A stretch of 59,876 bases of DNA from Methylobacterium sp. Leaf118 (GCF_920984675.1 NZ_CAKLBV010000028.1:1-59876), one strand, 5' to 3'; shown: positions 38,520 to 48,840, counted from the first letter of the stretch. Translations and numbers: made by a program. Notes: generated by a model from the sequence alone, not told the origin.

Positions 38520-40475
38520 CTACGCGAAGCGAATGCCGAGTTCCTGGCCCGTGCGCCGCACGACCCGACACGCGATCGGAGCCTCGCCCTCGAGATGCAG
38601 GGTGAACGCGTCGGGGATCCCGTCCGCCTCGACCGAGAGCTTCGCGCCGCTCGGCGAACGGTTCAGCAACAGGCCATCGACCGTGCGCGGGGCGCTGCTC
38701 CCCGCGGGGGTGAAGGCGAGGCGGACCGGGCTCAGGCCCCGCACCCGGTCCTCGACCCGCCGCTCCTCCAGCCCGACGCTCCAGGAATCGAGGTTCCTGG
38801 CGAAGCCCGCCACCGTCTCGGCGGTCGATTGCATATCGGCATTGACCTGCCCCGTGGTGGCGCGCTGCTGCACGCTTGCCGCGGCGGTCTGGGCAATGGT
38901 GTCCTGCACCGTGTCGACCACCGAGGCGGTGGCGGCCAAGGCCGCGCCGACCTCCCGGGAGACCGCCTGCATCGCGGCGATCTCTCCGGTGATGCGGGAG
39001 GTCGCGGTTCTGGCCTGTTCGGCGAGGCCCTTCACCTCGGTGGCGACGACGGCGAAGCCGCGCCCGGCGGCACCCGCGCGGGCGGCCTCGATCGTGGCGT
39101 TCAGGGCCAGCAGGTTGATCTGATCGGCAATCGAGGTGATCGCCTCGACCACGCCGTTCATGGCGGAGGCCGCCGCGCCGAGCCGGTGCGAGAGCCGACC
39201 GGTCGCCTCCATCCGGGCCTGGATGTCGCCCACCGCCTGTTGCGAGCGGTCCATCTGCCCGGCAATCTCCGTCGAAGTGCGGTGCATCTCCTCGGAGGCC
39301 GTGGCGACGCCGCGCACCCGCCCCAAAGTCTGTTCGGCCATGGCGATGGCACTCGCCCGCACCATCATGCTCTGGGTGATGTCGAAGGCGTATTTCACGA
39401 CCTTGAACGGGCGCCCGCTGGGGTCGAGGACCGGGTTGTACGAGGCCTGGATCCAGACCTCGCGACCGCCCTTGCCGATGCGCTGATAGGCGGCGGAGCT
39501 GAACCGGCCGGCCCGCAGGCTCTCCCAGAAGGCCGCATAGGCGGGGCTGCGGGCATAGTCCGGCATCACGAACAGGCTGTGGGACTTTCCGACGATCTCG
39601 GGCAGGGTGTAGCCCATCGCAGTGAGGAAGTTCTCGTTGGCGTCGAGCACGGTGCCGTCCATGGCGAACTCGATCACCGCCTGGGAGCGCCGGGCCGCCT
39701 CGACCTGGCCCGCCATGTCGGCGGCCACCGTCTTGGTCGCGGTGACGTCGCTGGCGTATTTCACGACCTTGAACGGGCGCCCGGCGAGGTCGAAGATCGG
39801 GTTGTAGGTCGCCTGGATCCAGACCTCGCGCCCGCCCTTGCCGATGCGCTTGAACTCGCCGGCCTGGTACTCGCCGCGGGCCAGCCGCTCCCAGAACGCC
39901 CCGTAGGCCGGCGAGGCCGCCTCGGCGGGATCCACGAACAGGCGGTGATGCTGGCCCTGGACTTCGGCGAGGTCGTAGCCGAGGGCGGCGAGGAAATTGG
40001 CGTTGGCGTGGCGGATCGTGCCGTCGAGATCGAACTGGATCACCGCCTGCGAGCGGTCGATCGCCGCGATCTGGCCCGCGCTCTCGGCGGCGGCGTGCCG
40101 CTCGGCGGTGACGTCGAGGGCGAACTTGACGATCCGCACCGGTCGCCCGCGGGCGTCGAGGACCGGGTTGTAGGTCGCGCGGATCCAGACCTCGCGCCCG
40201 TCCTTGGTGCGCCGCTTGTAGGCCGCGGCCTGGAACTGTCCCTCGCGCAGGGCCTCCCAGAACGCCGCATAGGCCGGCGCTCCCGCCTCCGCGGGATCGA
40301 CGAACATCCGGTGATGGCGCCCGCGCACCTCGCCGAGCGTGTAGCCCACCAGGGCGAGGAAGTTGTCGTTGGCGTCGAGGATGGTGCCGTCGAGGGCGAA
40401 GGTGATGACGGCCTGGGATCGGTTCAGCGCATCGAGTTTGGCGGAGGCGTCGGAGCGACGAAGCGGTGAGAACAT
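38520..40475 (-). CDS. soluble chemoreceptor: three PAS domains, MCP signalling domain, PilZ tail
   Basis: 651 aa with no signal peptide or membrane helix, so cytoplasmic. Three near-identical PAS units (about 15-125, 137-247 and 259-369) share RSQAVIxFxxDGTxxxAN and the PAC-type [17 protein letters not shown]. The MCP signalling core (about 370-570) includes the hairpin tip [38 protein letters not shown]. The last 80 residues form a PilZ domain with both c-di-GMP motifs intact: RxxxR (R573-R577) and NxSxxG (605-610). A receptor that could link redox or ligand sensing, CheA output and c-di-GMP in one chain. Expressed alone; no che genes nearby. Confidence 0.9.
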   Translation of the reverse strand: MFSPLRRSDASAKLDALNRSQAVITFALDGTILDANDNFLALVGYTLGEVRGRHHRMFVDPAEAGAPAYAAFWEALREGQFQAAAYKRRTKDGREVWIRATYNPVLDARGRPVRIVKFALDVTAERHAAAESAGQIAAIDRSQAVIQFDLDGTIRHANANFLAALGYDLAEVQGQHHRLFVDPAEAASPAYGAFWERLARGEYQAGEFKRIGKGGREVWIQATYNPIFDLAGRPFKVVKYASDVTATKTVAADMAGQVEAARRSQAVIEFAMDGTVLDANENFLTAMGYTLPEIVGKSHSLFVMPDYARSPAYAAFWESLRAGRFSSAAYQRIGKGGREVWIQASYNPVLDPSGRPFKVVKYAFDITQSMMVRASAIAMAEQTLGRVRGVATASEEMHRTSTEIAGQMDRSQQAVGDIQARMEATGRLSHRLGAAASAMNGVVEAITSIADQINLLALNATIEAARAGAAGRGFAVVATEVKGLAEQARTATSRITGEIAAMQAVSREVGAALAATASVVDTVQDTIAQTAAASVQQRATTGQVNADMQSTAETVAGFARNLDSWSVGLEERRVEDRVRGLSPVRLAFTPAGSSAPRTVDGLLLNRSPSGAKLSVEADGIPDAFTLHLEGEAPIACRVVRRTGQELGIRFA

Positions 40476-40632
40476 CGCGGGCAGCCCGGCTGGAATCGGT
40501 GCGAGCCAGAGAGTCAGAGGCGGCTTAACGGCCCGCTAAGCCCATCCGGCCCAGAGCCACAAAACAGCATAGCCTCACGACGTTGTCAGAGGAGGCCGTC
40601 GTCGCCGTCCGCCTGGACCGACAAACCGCGCC

Positions 40633-41406
40633 TCAAATCTCCTCCCGCACGCCCTTTCCATGACGTTCGAAGTAGAACGGAACCGGGCGGTAGGGCGGGA
40701 AACCGGCCTGCGCCGCCGCCTCGAGGTCGTCGAGGACGACGCGGGTGATGCGGGGCAAATCGAGGGTCCTGCGCGCGTCGTCGAGGGTGACCCAGGCCAG
40801 TTCGGTCAGTTCCGCATCGGGGCCGACGATGCCGGGGGACTCGCCGGCGACCGCCCGTCGATCGACGGCGAAGAAGCGGGTGTCGAACCGGCGCGGGCGC
40901 TTGGGCGGCGTGATCGCCCGGGCGACGAGGTGCAGGGCTTCGAGGTCGGGCATCACGCCCGCCTCGAGGAAAGCCTGCCACGCGCCCTCGGGGGCCGATT
41001 CCGGCGGGCCGTATTCGCGGGTGCCGATCAGGAGGCCGGTCTCCTCGTAGGTCTCGCGGATCGCCGCGAGGGCCAGGGAGCGGCCGAGATGGTGCGGGGC
41101 CCGGGGCAGCTTCGCCCGGAGGCCGTCCTCGGCGCGCTGGGACAGGGCACCGGCCACCGGCATCTGCCGATCGGAGGCCTCGATGCGCCCACCGGGAAAC
41201 ACGTATTTGCCGCCCATGAAGGCGAGCCGCTCGTTGCGCCGGCCCATCAGCACCCGCAACGCCTTGCGGGAGCGATCGAGCAGGATCAGCGTGGCGGCGT
41301 CGTGCGGGCGAAGGGTGGCGGCGCGCCGGGGCGCCCCGGCATCGGTGATCGGGACGTCAGGCGTTTCCGAGACCGGGGGCGCCGCCTGCTCTTCCTGCTG
41401 ACTCAC
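40633..41406 (-). CDS. Nudix hydrolase
   Basis: 257 aa. The Nudix box is split: the Gly part (KYVFPGGRIEAS) is separated by about 35 residues from the RETYEETGLLIG half, as in the long human NUDT19/Nudt7-like and CoA-type bacterial members. The downstream TRFFAVDRRAV and ELAWVTLDDARRTLDLPRI complete the fold. It probably cleaves a nucleoside diphosphate derivative (CoA-like or ADP-sugar). Its start lies 50 bases inside the end of the DUF983 gene in another frame, so the genes are coupled, in the rnr-DUF983-Nudix order found in Rhizobiales. Confidence 0.9.
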   Translation of the reverse strand: MSQQEEQAAPPVSETPDVPITDAGAPRRAATLRPHDAATLILLDRSRKALRVLMGRRNERLAFMGGKYVFPGGRIEASDRQMPVAGALSQRAEDGLRAKLPRAPHHLGRSLALAAIRETYEETGLLIGTREYGPPESAPEGAWQAFLEAGVMPDLEALHLVARAITPPKRPRRFDTRFFAVDRRAVAGESPGIVGPDAELTELAWVTLDDARRTLDLPRITRVVLDDLEAAAQAGFPPYRPVPFYFERHGKGVREEI

Positions 41407-41875
41407 CGCCGCGCCTCTCCCCTGCTTCCGCGCCGCCCAGAACGGGCGGAGCCACGCCGAACCCGTGCATCCCGAACGCGTATTGCAGGCCGATCACCGC
41501 GCCCTTGACCGGCTGGAGCAGCCCCAGCGCCAGAACGAGGGTGAGCAGCGGCCACACGGTCAGCGAAAGCCAGAGCGGCACGTCGTAGCCCATCTCCACC
41601 TCGAGCACGAGGTAGCCGACGATGTGGCCGACGAGGAAGATCACGAGGTAGGGCGGCAGGTCGTCGGCCCGGTGCTCGGCCATCGCGAGGCCGCAGGCGT
41701 CGCAGGCGGGCCGCACCTTGAGGAAACGGCCGAACATCTTGCCGTCCCCGCAATGCGGGCAGCGGTTGACGAAGCCGCGGGCCATGGCCCGGCTCAGCGG
41801 CACGCGCGCCGCATGCCCCGGCGGGGGGACGTCGTGCCGATGCGAGGCGGGGTGCTGGGGCAAGGCGGGATCCAT
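41357..41875 (-). CDS. DUF983 membrane protein
   Basis: 172 aa. A zinc-ribbon-like segment FVNRCPHCGDGKMFGRFLKVRPACDACGL is followed by two to three membrane helices (LPPYLVIFLVGHIVGYLVLEVEM and WLSLTVWPLLTLVLALGLLQPVKGAVIGLQYA), the typical DUF983 layout. The tail is Gly/Arg-rich and overlaps the Nudix gene start by 50 bases. Function unknown. Its start is 23 bases after the rnr stop. Confidence 0.9.
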   Translation of the reverse strand: MDPALPQHPASHRHDVPPPGHAARVPLSRAMARGFVNRCPHCGDGKMFGRFLKVRPACDACGLAMAEHRADDLPPYLVIFLVGHIVGYLVLEVEMGYDVPLWLSLTVWPLLTLVLALGLLQPVKGAVIGLQYAFGMHGFGVAPPVLGGAEAGERRGGESAGRAGGAPGLGNA

Positions 41876-41898
41876 GGGGCGATCGTAGCCGCTTCCGC

Positions 41899-44259
41899 TC
41901 AGCGGCGCGAGCCGCGATGGCGTCGCGAGCCGTCGCCGTCGGTGGCGGGCGGCTTCGGACCGGCGCGGCCGGGCCTCGACGGCGCGCTCGCCTTCCCGGC
42001 CCGGACCTTGGGCCGACCCGGCTTGGCCGACCCGGCCGGCCGGCGCCCGCCTCCCTTCGCGCCCGAGCGGGTGCGGCCCTCCGACAGAATCTCGAAGCGC
42101 AACGCCCCGGCCACCGCTGCGGCCTCCACCAGCCGCACCTCGACCGGGTCGCCGAGGCGGAACGTCTCGCCGGTCCGGTCGCCGACGAGGGCGTGCTGGG
42201 TCTCGTCGTGGCGGTAGTAATCGGCCCCGATGGTGGCGGCGGGCACGAACCCGTCGGCCCCGGTCTCGGCGAGCTTCACGAAGAGCCCCGCCCGGGTCAC
42301 GCCGGAGATGCGCCCCGTGAAGGTCGCGCCGACCCGGTCGGCGAGGTAGCCGGCGACGAGCCGGTCGATGGTGTCGCGCTCGGCCGCCATGGCCCGACGT
42401 TCGGCGCCGGAGATCTGCTCGGCCACCGCGTCGAGGGCTCCGGGCGTCACGTCGGCGGGCAGCCCGTCCTTGCCGAGGCCGCAGGCCCGCACCAGGGCGC
42501 GGTGCACCACGAGGTCGGCATAGCGCCGGATCGGCGAGGTGAAATGGGCGTAGCGGCGCAGGTTCAGCCCGAAATGGCCGAGATTCTGCGCGGCGTAGAC
42601 CGCCTGGGCCTGGGAGCGCAGCACGACCTCGTTGACGAAGATCGCGTGCTCGCTGTCCGAAACCTGGGCGAGGATGCGGTTGAACAGCGAGGGCCGGAGC
42701 GCCCCGGCCTTGGCGATCTTGATGCCGATGGAGGCCAGCACCTCGGAGAGCGCCCGCATCTTCTCGAGCGCCGGCTCGTCATGCACCCGGTAGATCAGCG
42801 GCGAATTCGCCGCCTCCAGGGTCTCGGCCGCCGCGACATTGGCCTGGATCATGAACTCCTCGATCAGCCGGTGCGCCTCCAGACGCTCCGGCACGATCAC
42901 CCGGTCGACCCCCCCCTCCGGCGTCAGCAGCACCTTGCGCTCGGGCAGGTCGAGGGCGAGCGGCCCCCGCTCGTCGCGGGCCCGCGTCATCGCGGCATAA
43001 GCGGCGTAGAGCGGACGCAGAGCCGTCTCGAGGATCGGCCCGGTCGTCTCGTCGGGCCGACCCTCGATCGCGGCCTGCGCCTGGGCATAGGCGAGCTTGG
43101 CATGCGACCGCATCAGGATGCGGTGGAAGCTGTGCTTCCGCTTCACGCCGTCGGCACCGATGGTCATCCGGACGGCGAGCGCCGGCCGGTCCTCGCCCTG
43201 TCGGAGCGAACAAAGGTCGTTGGAGATGCGCTCGGGCAGCATCGGGACGACCCGATCGGGGAAGTAGACCGAGTTGCCGCGCAACAGCGCCTCGCGGTCG
43301 AGGGCCGAGCCGGCGCGGACATAGGCCGCGACGTCGGCGATGGCGACGGTGACGAGGAATCCGCCCGCATTGGCCGGATCGGGATCGGGCTCCGCCATCA
43401 CCGCGTCGTCGTGGTCCTTGGCGTCGGGCGGGTCGATGGTGACCAGCGGCGCCGCGCGCCAATCCTCGCGCCCGCGCTTCGTCGCCGCCTTGGCCGCGTC
43501 GGCCTCCTCCAGCACCGCGGGGGGAAAGACGTGGGGGATGTTGTGGACGTGCAGGGCGATCAGGCTCACCGCCTTCTCGGTGCCGAGGGAGCCCAGCCGC
43601 TCGCTGACCCGGCCGCGTGGGAGACCGAAGCGAGTCTCGCGCTCCACCGCGACGCTGACGAGGTCGCCGTCGCGCGCGTCGCCCTCTTCGCCCGGCGGGA
43701 TCGCGATCTCCTTACCCTGCGATTTCTTGTCGACCGGCAGGATGCGCCCGCCGTCGCGGCCCGCGCGGTAGATGCCGATGATCTCGGCGCGGTTCTTGCC
43801 AATCACCTTGATGATCCGGCCGGTATAGCGGCCCGGCGCCTCCCCGTCGGGCGACACGCGGATCAGCGCCCGGTCGCCGAGGCCGGGGGCGGGGCGGTTG
43901 CCCTTGCGGCCGGCCCGCGGCATCTCGACGGTGATCCGCGGCGCCTCGCCCTCGCCCTCCCACTGCGCCGGCCGCGCCACGAGATCGCCGTCCCGGTCGC
44001 GGGCGACGATGTCGGCGACGACGACGTCCGGCAGGCTTCCGCCCCGGCGCAGGCCGCCGCGCCCGCGTTCCAGGCCGCCTTCCTCCTGGATCGTCTTGAG
44101 GATCGCCTTGAGCCCGATCTTGTCGGCGCCCTTCAGCCCGAAGGCCTTCGCGATCTCGCGCTTGCCGACGGCCTCCGGCGAATCAGCCACGAAGGCGAGG
44201 ATCTGCTCGCGGGTCGGGAGGGGGGCGCGGGTGCCCTGCGGATCGATGCGTTTGGCCAA
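41899..44259 (-). CDS. rnr: ribonuclease R
   Basis: 786 aa 3'-5' exoribonuclease of the RNB family. Cold-shock-like domains, then the RNB core with the active-site block TIDPPDAKDHDDAV (catalytic Asp residues), YFPDRVVPMLPERISNDLCSLRQGEDRPALAVRM, and FTSPIRRYADLVVHRAL, an S1 domain (VGATFTGRISGVTRAGLFVKLAETGADGFVPAATIG) and a Lys/Arg-rich tail that helps unwind structured RNA. Start at the ATG 44257-44259. It degrades structured RNA and takes part in rRNA quality control. Confidence 0.96.
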   Translation of the reverse strand: MAKRIDPQGTRAPLPTREQILAFVADSPEAVGKREIAKAFGLKGADKIGLKAILKTIQEEGGLERGRGGLRRGGSLPDVVVADIVARDRDGDLVARPAQWEGEGEAPRITVEMPRAGRKGNRPAPGLGDRALIRVSPDGEAPGRYTGRIIKVIGKNRAEIIGIYRAGRDGGRILPVDKKSQGKEIAIPPGEEGDARDGDLVSVAVERETRFGLPRGRVSERLGSLGTEKAVSLIALHVHNIPHVFPPAVLEEADAAKAATKRGREDWRAAPLVTIDPPDAKDHDDAVMAEPDPDPANAGGFLVTVAIADVAAYVRAGSALDREALLRGNSVYFPDRVVPMLPERISNDLCSLRQGEDRPALAVRMTIGADGVKRKHSFHRILMRSHAKLAYAQAQAAIEGRPDETTGPILETALRPLYAAYAAMTRARDERGPLALDLPERKVLLTPEGGVDRVIVPERLEAHRLIEEFMIQANVAAAETLEAANSPLIYRVHDEPALEKMRALSEVLASIGIKIAKAGALRPSLFNRILAQVSDSEHAIFVNEVVLRSQAQAVYAAQNLGHFGLNLRRYAHFTSPIRRYADLVVHRALVRACGLGKDGLPADVTPGALDAVAEQISGAERRAMAAERDTIDRLVAGYLADRVGATFTGRISGVTRAGLFVKLAETGADGFVPAATIGADYYRHDETQHALVGDRTGETFRLGDPVEVRLVEAAAVAGALRFEILSEGRTRSGAKGGGRRPAGSAKPGRPKVRAGKASAPSRPGRAGPKPPATDGDGSRRHRGSRR

Positions 44260-44409
44260 GAAGTCTCACCGCACCGGCCGCTCGCGGGCGGCGCGGTCGT
44301 CTCGTGGGTTCGGAACGGCGCGATGGCCGTGATTCGTTCCCAACATGGGCGCTCGGCGCGCCCGTCACAACATCGCCGCCCGCGGCGTAAACAGATTCGC
44401 GACAGATCT

Positions 44410-44748
44410 TCAGCCCGTCGATGCGCTCCCACGGATCCGCTCGACCGCCTGTTCCAGGTCGAAATCGGACGCCAACAGCGCATCGAGGTCGAACGGCGAC
44501 CGTTGCGGCAGGGTCAGGCTCACCCGGCCCTCCGCCGGTCGGAACTCGGGGGCCTCGGCGGCACGCACCGCGATCGTCCAGGCGCCGTCCATGCGCAGGC
44601 TTTCCGGGTCCGGCGGTGAGGCCCGCAAAGTCGCGAGTCGCTCCGCCGCCGCCTGACGGAAGGTGAGGCTGCGGCCGTCGTCCGAGATGAGGGCCGCCCT
44701 GACCAGGTCGGCGAGGATGTCCCCGACCCTGTCCACGTTCGGGTTCAT
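44410..44748 (-). CDS. hypothetical protein (112 aa)
   Basis: 112 aa, acidic/aliphatic, starting MNPNVDRVGDILADLVRAALISDDGRSLTFRQAAAERL and ending RIRGSASTG. No motif recognised; Leu-rich helices and a short beta segment WTIAVRAAE. It lies between the FMN-reductase-like gene and rnr on the same strand (58 bases after the former, 150 before the latter). The composition is like neighbouring genes, which supports coding. Confidence 0.6.
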   Translation of the reverse strand: MNPNVDRVGDILADLVRAALISDDGRSLTFRQAAAERLATLRASPPDPESLRMDGAWTIAVRAAEAPEFRPAEGRVSLTLPQRSPFDLDALLASDFDLEQAVERIRGSASTG

Positions 44749-44806
44749 GCGCTGTCCGCTCCGGTGCCGATCCGCGCGGGGAGGGGCAAGGGCGATGCCA
44801 GGATCG

Positions 44807-45385
44807 TCAGTACGGCGTGCCGTCCGCGCGCTTCGCCCGCAAAGCCTCGGCGTACCAAGTCAATTCGTCGAGGAACTTCCGGGTCGCCTTGGTGAGCCAT
44901 TCCTCGGCCGGCTCGCCCGCCTCGTCGAGCGCCTTCTGGACCCGGGGGATCGGCAGCAAAGAGGGGATGCTCGGCGTGCCGAGTTCGGCCAGCATCGCCC
45001 GCAGCTGCATCGCCGCCCGGACACCGCCATACGGGCCGGCGGAGTAGCAGCAGATGCCCGAAGGGCGCCAGAAATACTCCTCCAGGAAGTGGTCGAGGGT
45101 GTTCGACAGCGCCGGCGGGACCGAATGGTTGTACTCGGCCGAGACCACGACGAAGGCGTCCGACCGGCGGTAGAGGGCGGCGAGCCGCTCCAGGGGCTCG
45201 GGCGCCTCGCCCTTCGGATACTCCTTGTACATCCGGTCCAGCAGGGGAAGCTGCAGCGCAGCGGGATCGACCAGCGGCGCCTCGTGCCCGCGGGCTTCGA
45301 GGGCCGCGACCATCAGGCGGGCGGCGCGGAGACCCAGGCGCTCCGAGCGCACCGAGCCGAGGATGACGGGAATGGTGAGCGGCAT
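44807..45385 (-). CDS. NAD(P)H-dependent FMN reductase-like flavoprotein
   Basis: 192 aa from MPLTIPVILGSVRSERLGLRAARLM (ATG 45383-45385). Flavodoxin-like fold of the NADPH_dep_FMN_red family: the phosphate loop GSVRSERLGLR, VVSAEYNHSVPPALSNTLDHF (typical YNxSxPxxLKNxxD) and the glycine-rich YSAGPYGGVRAAMQLRAML. It would pass electrons to FMN or quinone-like acceptors. The start was chosen at the family N-terminus, since the open frame runs about 66 codons further up with no homology. Confidence 0.9.
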   Translation of the reverse strand: MPLTIPVILGSVRSERLGLRAARLMVAALEARGHEAPLVDPAALQLPLLDRMYKEYPKGEAPEPLERLAALYRRSDAFVVVSAEYNHSVPPALSNTLDHFLEEYFWRPSGICCYSAGPYGGVRAAMQLRAMLAELGTPSIPSLLPIPRVQKALDEAGEPAEEWLTKATRKFLDELTWYAEALRAKRADGTPY

Positions 45386-45664
45386 GGGGCGGGCCCTCTC
45401 GGCGGTGGCGGGAGCGACGCGTCGACCGCATCGGCCCGCGACCCGGTTCCGGCGCTCGGCCGCTTCGTCCCGTGTCGAGGAGCGACCCGGTTCCCGGGCG
45501 ATCCTCTCGCTGACTGTTGGGAAGAGGCTTTCTGCCGAGAGCGGGCGTCCGCCTCTCGGGCCGATGGACGCGGCGGGTTCCATTCGAACCCGCCGCGGCC
45601 TGGATCGGGAGATCGGATCGAGGAACGGAGTACCTGTCCCGGATCCGACCTCCGGCAGAGATCC

Positions 45665-47074
45665 TTACAGGGAGTAGTACTGCACGAACTCGATCGGGTG
45701 CGGGGTCATCTCGTAGCGCAGCACCTCGGCCATCTTCAGCTCGATGAAGGAATCGATCTGATCGTCCGAGAACACGCCGCCGGCCTTGAGGAAGGCGCGG
45801 TCCTTATCGAGGTTCTGCAACGCCTCGCGCAGGCTGCCGCACACGGTCGGGATCTCCTTCAGCTCCCGCGGGGGCAGGTCGTAGAGATCCTTGTCCATGG
45901 CCGGGCCGGGATCGATCTTGTTGAGGATGCCGTCGAGGCCGGCCATCAGCAGCGCCGAGAAGGCGAGGTAGGGATTGGCCATCGGATCGGGGAAGCGGAC
46001 CTCGACGCGCTTGGCCTTCGGGTTCGTCGTCCACGGGATACGGCAGGAGGCCGAGCGGTTGCGGGCCGAGTAGGCCAGCAGCACGGGGGCCTCGTAGCCC
46101 GGCACCAGGCGCTTGTAGGAGTTGGTGGACGGGTTGGTGAAGGCGTTGAGCGCCTTGGCATGCTTGATGATGCCGCCGATGTACCACAGGCATTCCTGGG
46201 AGAGGTCGGCGTACTTGTCGCCGGCAAACAGCGGCTTGCCGTTCTTCCAGATCGACTGGTGCACGTGCATGCCGGAGCCGTTGTCGCCGTAGACGGGCTT
46301 GGGCATGAAGGTCGCGCTCTTGCCGTAGCTCTGCGCGACGTTGTGGATGCAGTACTTGTAGATCTGCATGTGGTCGGCGAGCAGGGTCAGCGTGTCGAAC
46401 TTCATGCCGAGTTCGTGCTGGGCGGAGGCCACCTCGTGGTGGTGCTTCTCGACCTTCACGCCCATCGACTGCATGGCGGCCAGCATCTCGCCGCGCATGT
46501 CCTGCGCCGAATCCTGCGGCGGCACGGGGAAGTAGCCGCCCTTGGTCTGGATGCGGTGGCCGAGGTTGCCGCCCTCGTAATCGGTGAAGCCGTTGGTCGG
46601 CAGCTCGGTCGAGTCGAGCTGGAAGCCGGTGTGGTAGGGGTCGGCGCCGAACTTCACGTCGTCGAACACGAAGAACTCGGCCTCGGGGCCGACGAAGATC
46701 TCGTCGCCGATGCCGGTCGAGCGCAGGTAGGCCTCGGCGAGCTTGGCGGTGCCGCGGGGATCGCGGGAATAGGGCTCGCCGGTCGACGGCTCCAGCACGT
46801 CGCAGACGATCGACATGGTCGAGGCCGAAAAGAACGGATCCATGCAGGCCGTGACCGGATCGGGCATGAGCAGCATGTCGGACTCGTTGATCGCCTTCCA
46901 ACCGGCGATCGACGAACCGTCGAACATCGTCCCCTCGGTGAAGATCTCCTCGTCGACGAGGCCGACGTCGAAGGTCACGTGCTGCCACTTGCCGCGCGGG
47001 TCGGTGAAGCGGAAGTCGACGTACTTCACGTCGTTGTCCTTGATGGCCTTCAGCACATCGGCGGCCGTTTTCAT
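45665..47074 (-). CDS. glnA: glutamine synthetase type I
   Basis: 469 aa, exactly the GSI length. N-terminal [37 protein letters not shown], active-site [31 protein letters not shown] and ATP-binding [27 protein letters not shown]. Tyr398 in KDLYDLPP is the expected adenylylation site, so activity should be controlled by GlnE and PII. ATG at 47072-47074; a second in-frame ATG at 47081-47083 abuts the GGGAG site too closely. glnB is not adjacent: glnII and glsA lie between, which is unusual. Divergent from glnII across 571 bases. Confidence 0.97.
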   Translation of the reverse strand: MKTAADVLKAIKDNDVKYVDFRFTDPRGKWQHVTFDVGLVDEEIFTEGTMFDGSSIAGWKAINESDMLLMPDPVTACMDPFFSASTMSIVCDVLEPSTGEPYSRDPRGTAKLAEAYLRSTGIGDEIFVGPEAEFFVFDDVKFGADPYHTGFQLDSTELPTNGFTDYEGGNLGHRIQTKGGYFPVPPQDSAQDMRGEMLAAMQSMGVKVEKHHHEVASAQHELGMKFDTLTLLADHMQIYKYCIHNVAQSYGKSATFMPKPVYGDNGSGMHVHQSIWKNGKPLFAGDKYADLSQECLWYIGGIIKHAKALNAFTNPSTNSYKRLVPGYEAPVLLAYSARNRSASCRIPWTTNPKAKRVEVRFPDPMANPYLAFSALLMAGLDGILNKIDPGPAMDKDLYDLPPRELKEIPTVCGSLREALQNLDKDRAFLKAGGVFSDDQIDSFIELKMAEVLRYEMTPHPIEFVQYYSL

Positions 47075-47267
47075 CGTGTGCATCTCCCTGATCGTCTCGT
47101 AAGCGGAGCGGCGGAGAGCCGCCCGGGCCGGGTTGGCCCCCGGCCGGTCGTGGCGTGCCGCGCGTGGATGGACGAATAAGCCTCGCGAGCCCGTGCGTGC
47201 CGCGGGCGCGGCCCGAGGCGCGATCCGGTTCTTGCCGTTCTCGCGCCCTCCGGCCGGCCCCGCCGAC

Positions 47268-47293
47268 GGGCGCGGACGATATCGTCCGCGCCC
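47268..47293. promoter_or_regulatory. perfect 26-bp palindrome between glnA and glnII
   Basis: Left arm gggcgcggacgat (47268-47280) and its exact complement (47281-47293) with no loop, a true operator-like dyad rather than a hairpin with a loop. It lies about 194 bases from the glnA start and 353 from the glnII start. It does not match the NtrC consensus I know (TGCACC-type). A possible dimeric regulator site. Confidence 0.6.
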
Positions 47294-47422
47294 CGCGGTT
47301 GCCACCCGTCGAAGGACAGAAATCGTCGCCCGTGCGGGCCTTTCGCGGAAATCCGTGCCCCAATTCGCGCCATTCGCGGCGGCGGATTCGCCCGGGACCG
47401 CCGCGCCGCGCCGCGCCGGAAC

Positions 47423-47438
47423 TGGCACGCCTCGTGCT
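47423..47438 (+). promoter_or_regulatory. sigma-54-like promoter of glnII
   Basis: TGGCAC-N5-GTGCT, one mismatch to TGGCAC-N5-TTGCW, with the invariant GG and GC doublets kept at the right distance (GG-N10-GC). The predicted start near 47450 gives a leader of about 195 bases before glnII. NtrC-activated sigma-54 control of glnII is well known in rhizobia. Confidence 0.7.
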
Positions 47439-47645
47439 AGAGGCCGGAGCGAGGCGGCCGGCTCTGGGCCGGACGCTTCGGGGGTCAGGCGAAGGCTCCG
47501 TCCGAAGGTGGTTCGTTGCTCAGAGGACGGCGAGGCAAACGCTCGCCGGACCCGGCTTCCCGAACCGGCGGACGGGCCGGCAGCGATGCCGGATCCACGG
47601 GGCTGCGTCAGACGGATTTCGTCGATCAGGAACGAGAGACACGCG

Positions 47646-48692
47646 ATGACCAAGTACAAGCTCGAGTACATCTGGCTCGACGGCTACACTCCGGTTCCGA
47701 ACCTGCGCGGCAAGACGCAGATCAAGGAGTTCGACGGCTTCCCGACCTTCGAGCAGCTGCCGCTCTGGGGCTTCGACGGCAGCTCCACCCAGCAGGCCGA
47801 GGGCTCCTCCTCCGACTGCGTGCTCAAGCCCGTGCGCCACTTCCCCGATCCGGCCCGCACCGACGGCGTGCTCGTGCTGTGCGAAGTGATGATGCCGGAC
47901 GGCAAGACCCCGCACCCGTCGAACAAGCGCGCTACCGTGCTGGACGATGCCGGCGCGTGGTTCGGCTTCGAGCAGGAGTATTTCCTCTACAAGAACGGTC
48001 GCCCGCTCGGCTTCCCCGAATCCGGCTATCCCGCCCCGCAGGGCCCCTATTACTGCGGCGTCGGCGCCTCGAATGTCGGGCCGGTCGCGCGCAAGATCGT
48101 CGAGGAGCATCTCGACCTCTGCCTCGCCGCTGGCATCAACCACGAGGGCATCAACGCCGAGGTGGCCAAGGGCCAGTGGGAATTCCAGATCTTCGGCAAG
48201 GGCTCCAAGAAGGCGGCCGACGAGATGTGGGTCGCTCGCTACCTGCTCCAGCGCCTGTGCGAGACCTACGAGATCGACATCGAGTACCATTGCAAGCCGC
48301 TCGGCGACACCGACTGGAACGGTTCGGGCATGCACTGCAATTTCTCGACGACCTACATGCGCGAGACCGGCGGCAAGGACTATTTCGAGGCCATGATGGC
48401 GGCCTTCGAGAAGAACCTCGACGACCACATGGCCGTCTACGGCCCCGACAACCACATGCGCCTGACCGGCAAGCACGAGACGGCGCCGTGGAACAAGTTC
48501 TCCTACGGCGTGGCCGACCGCGGCGCCTCGGTGCGGGTACCCCATTCCTTCGTCAACAACGGCTACAAGGGCTACCTTGAGGACCGCCGCCCGAACTCCA
48601 TGGGCGACCCCTACCAGATCGCCTCGCAGGTCCTGAAGACGATCTCCGAGGTTCCGCTCCCGGCCGAGGCCGTCCAGAAGGCCGTCGCGTAA
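47646..48692 (+). CDS. glnII: glutamine synthetase type II
   Basis: 348 aa eukaryote-like GSII from [25 protein letters not shown]. Active-site blocks [67 protein letters not shown] and [27 protein letters not shown]. Unlike GSI it is not adenylylated; in rhizobia it is made under nitrogen limitation. It is preceded by a sigma-54-like promoter and followed by a strong terminator. The divergent neighbour is glnA. Confidence 0.97.
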   Translation: MTKYKLEYIWLDGYTPVPNLRGKTQIKEFDGFPTFEQLPLWGFDGSSTQQAEGSSSDCVLKPVRHFPDPARTDGVLVLCEVMMPDGKTPHPSNKRATVLDDAGAWFGFEQEYFLYKNGRPLGFPESGYPAPQGPYYCGVGASNVGPVARKIVEEHLDLCLAAGINHEGINAEVAKGQWEFQIFGKGSKKAADEMWVARYLLQRLCETYEIDIEYHCKPLGDTDWNGSGMHCNFSTTYMRETGGKDYFEAMMAAFEKNLDDHMAVYGPDNHMRLTGKHETAPWNKFSYGVADRGASVRVPHSFVNNGYKGYLEDRRPNSMGDPYQIASQVLKTISEVPLPAEAVQKAVA

Positions 48693-48739
48693 GGGCTTTC
48701 AGGGTCGTCGGCCCCCCCGGGATCGATGACCGCTTCGAC

Positions 48740-48780
48740 AGGCCGCTCCCGCCGCGAGGTGGGGGCGGCCTTTCCGTTTA
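48740..48780 (+). terminator. rho-independent terminator of glnII
   Basis: 11-bp stem aggccgctccc (48740-48750) with gggggcggcct (48761-48771; one G-T pair), a 10-base loop, then tttccgttta. It begins 48 bases past the glnII stop. Confidence 0.78.
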
Positions 48781-48840
48781 GGGGGCCGCGTTCCGATAAC
48801 TGAGCGGGGCGCCCGATCGATCGCGGCATCACGCCTCGCC

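Larger units (their letters stand above)
47075..47645. other. glnA-glnII divergent control region
   Basis: 571 bases with no credible gene. It contains a perfect 26-bp palindrome (47268-47293) and a sigma-54-like promoter for glnII (47423-47438). The remainder is GC-rich and carries no other recognised site; no clear glnA promoter could be fixed. Confidence 0.6.

Noticed and set aside
47075..47267. A sigma-54 promoter for glnA on the minus strand
   Set aside because: No TGGCAC-N5-TTGC match with correct spacing was found.
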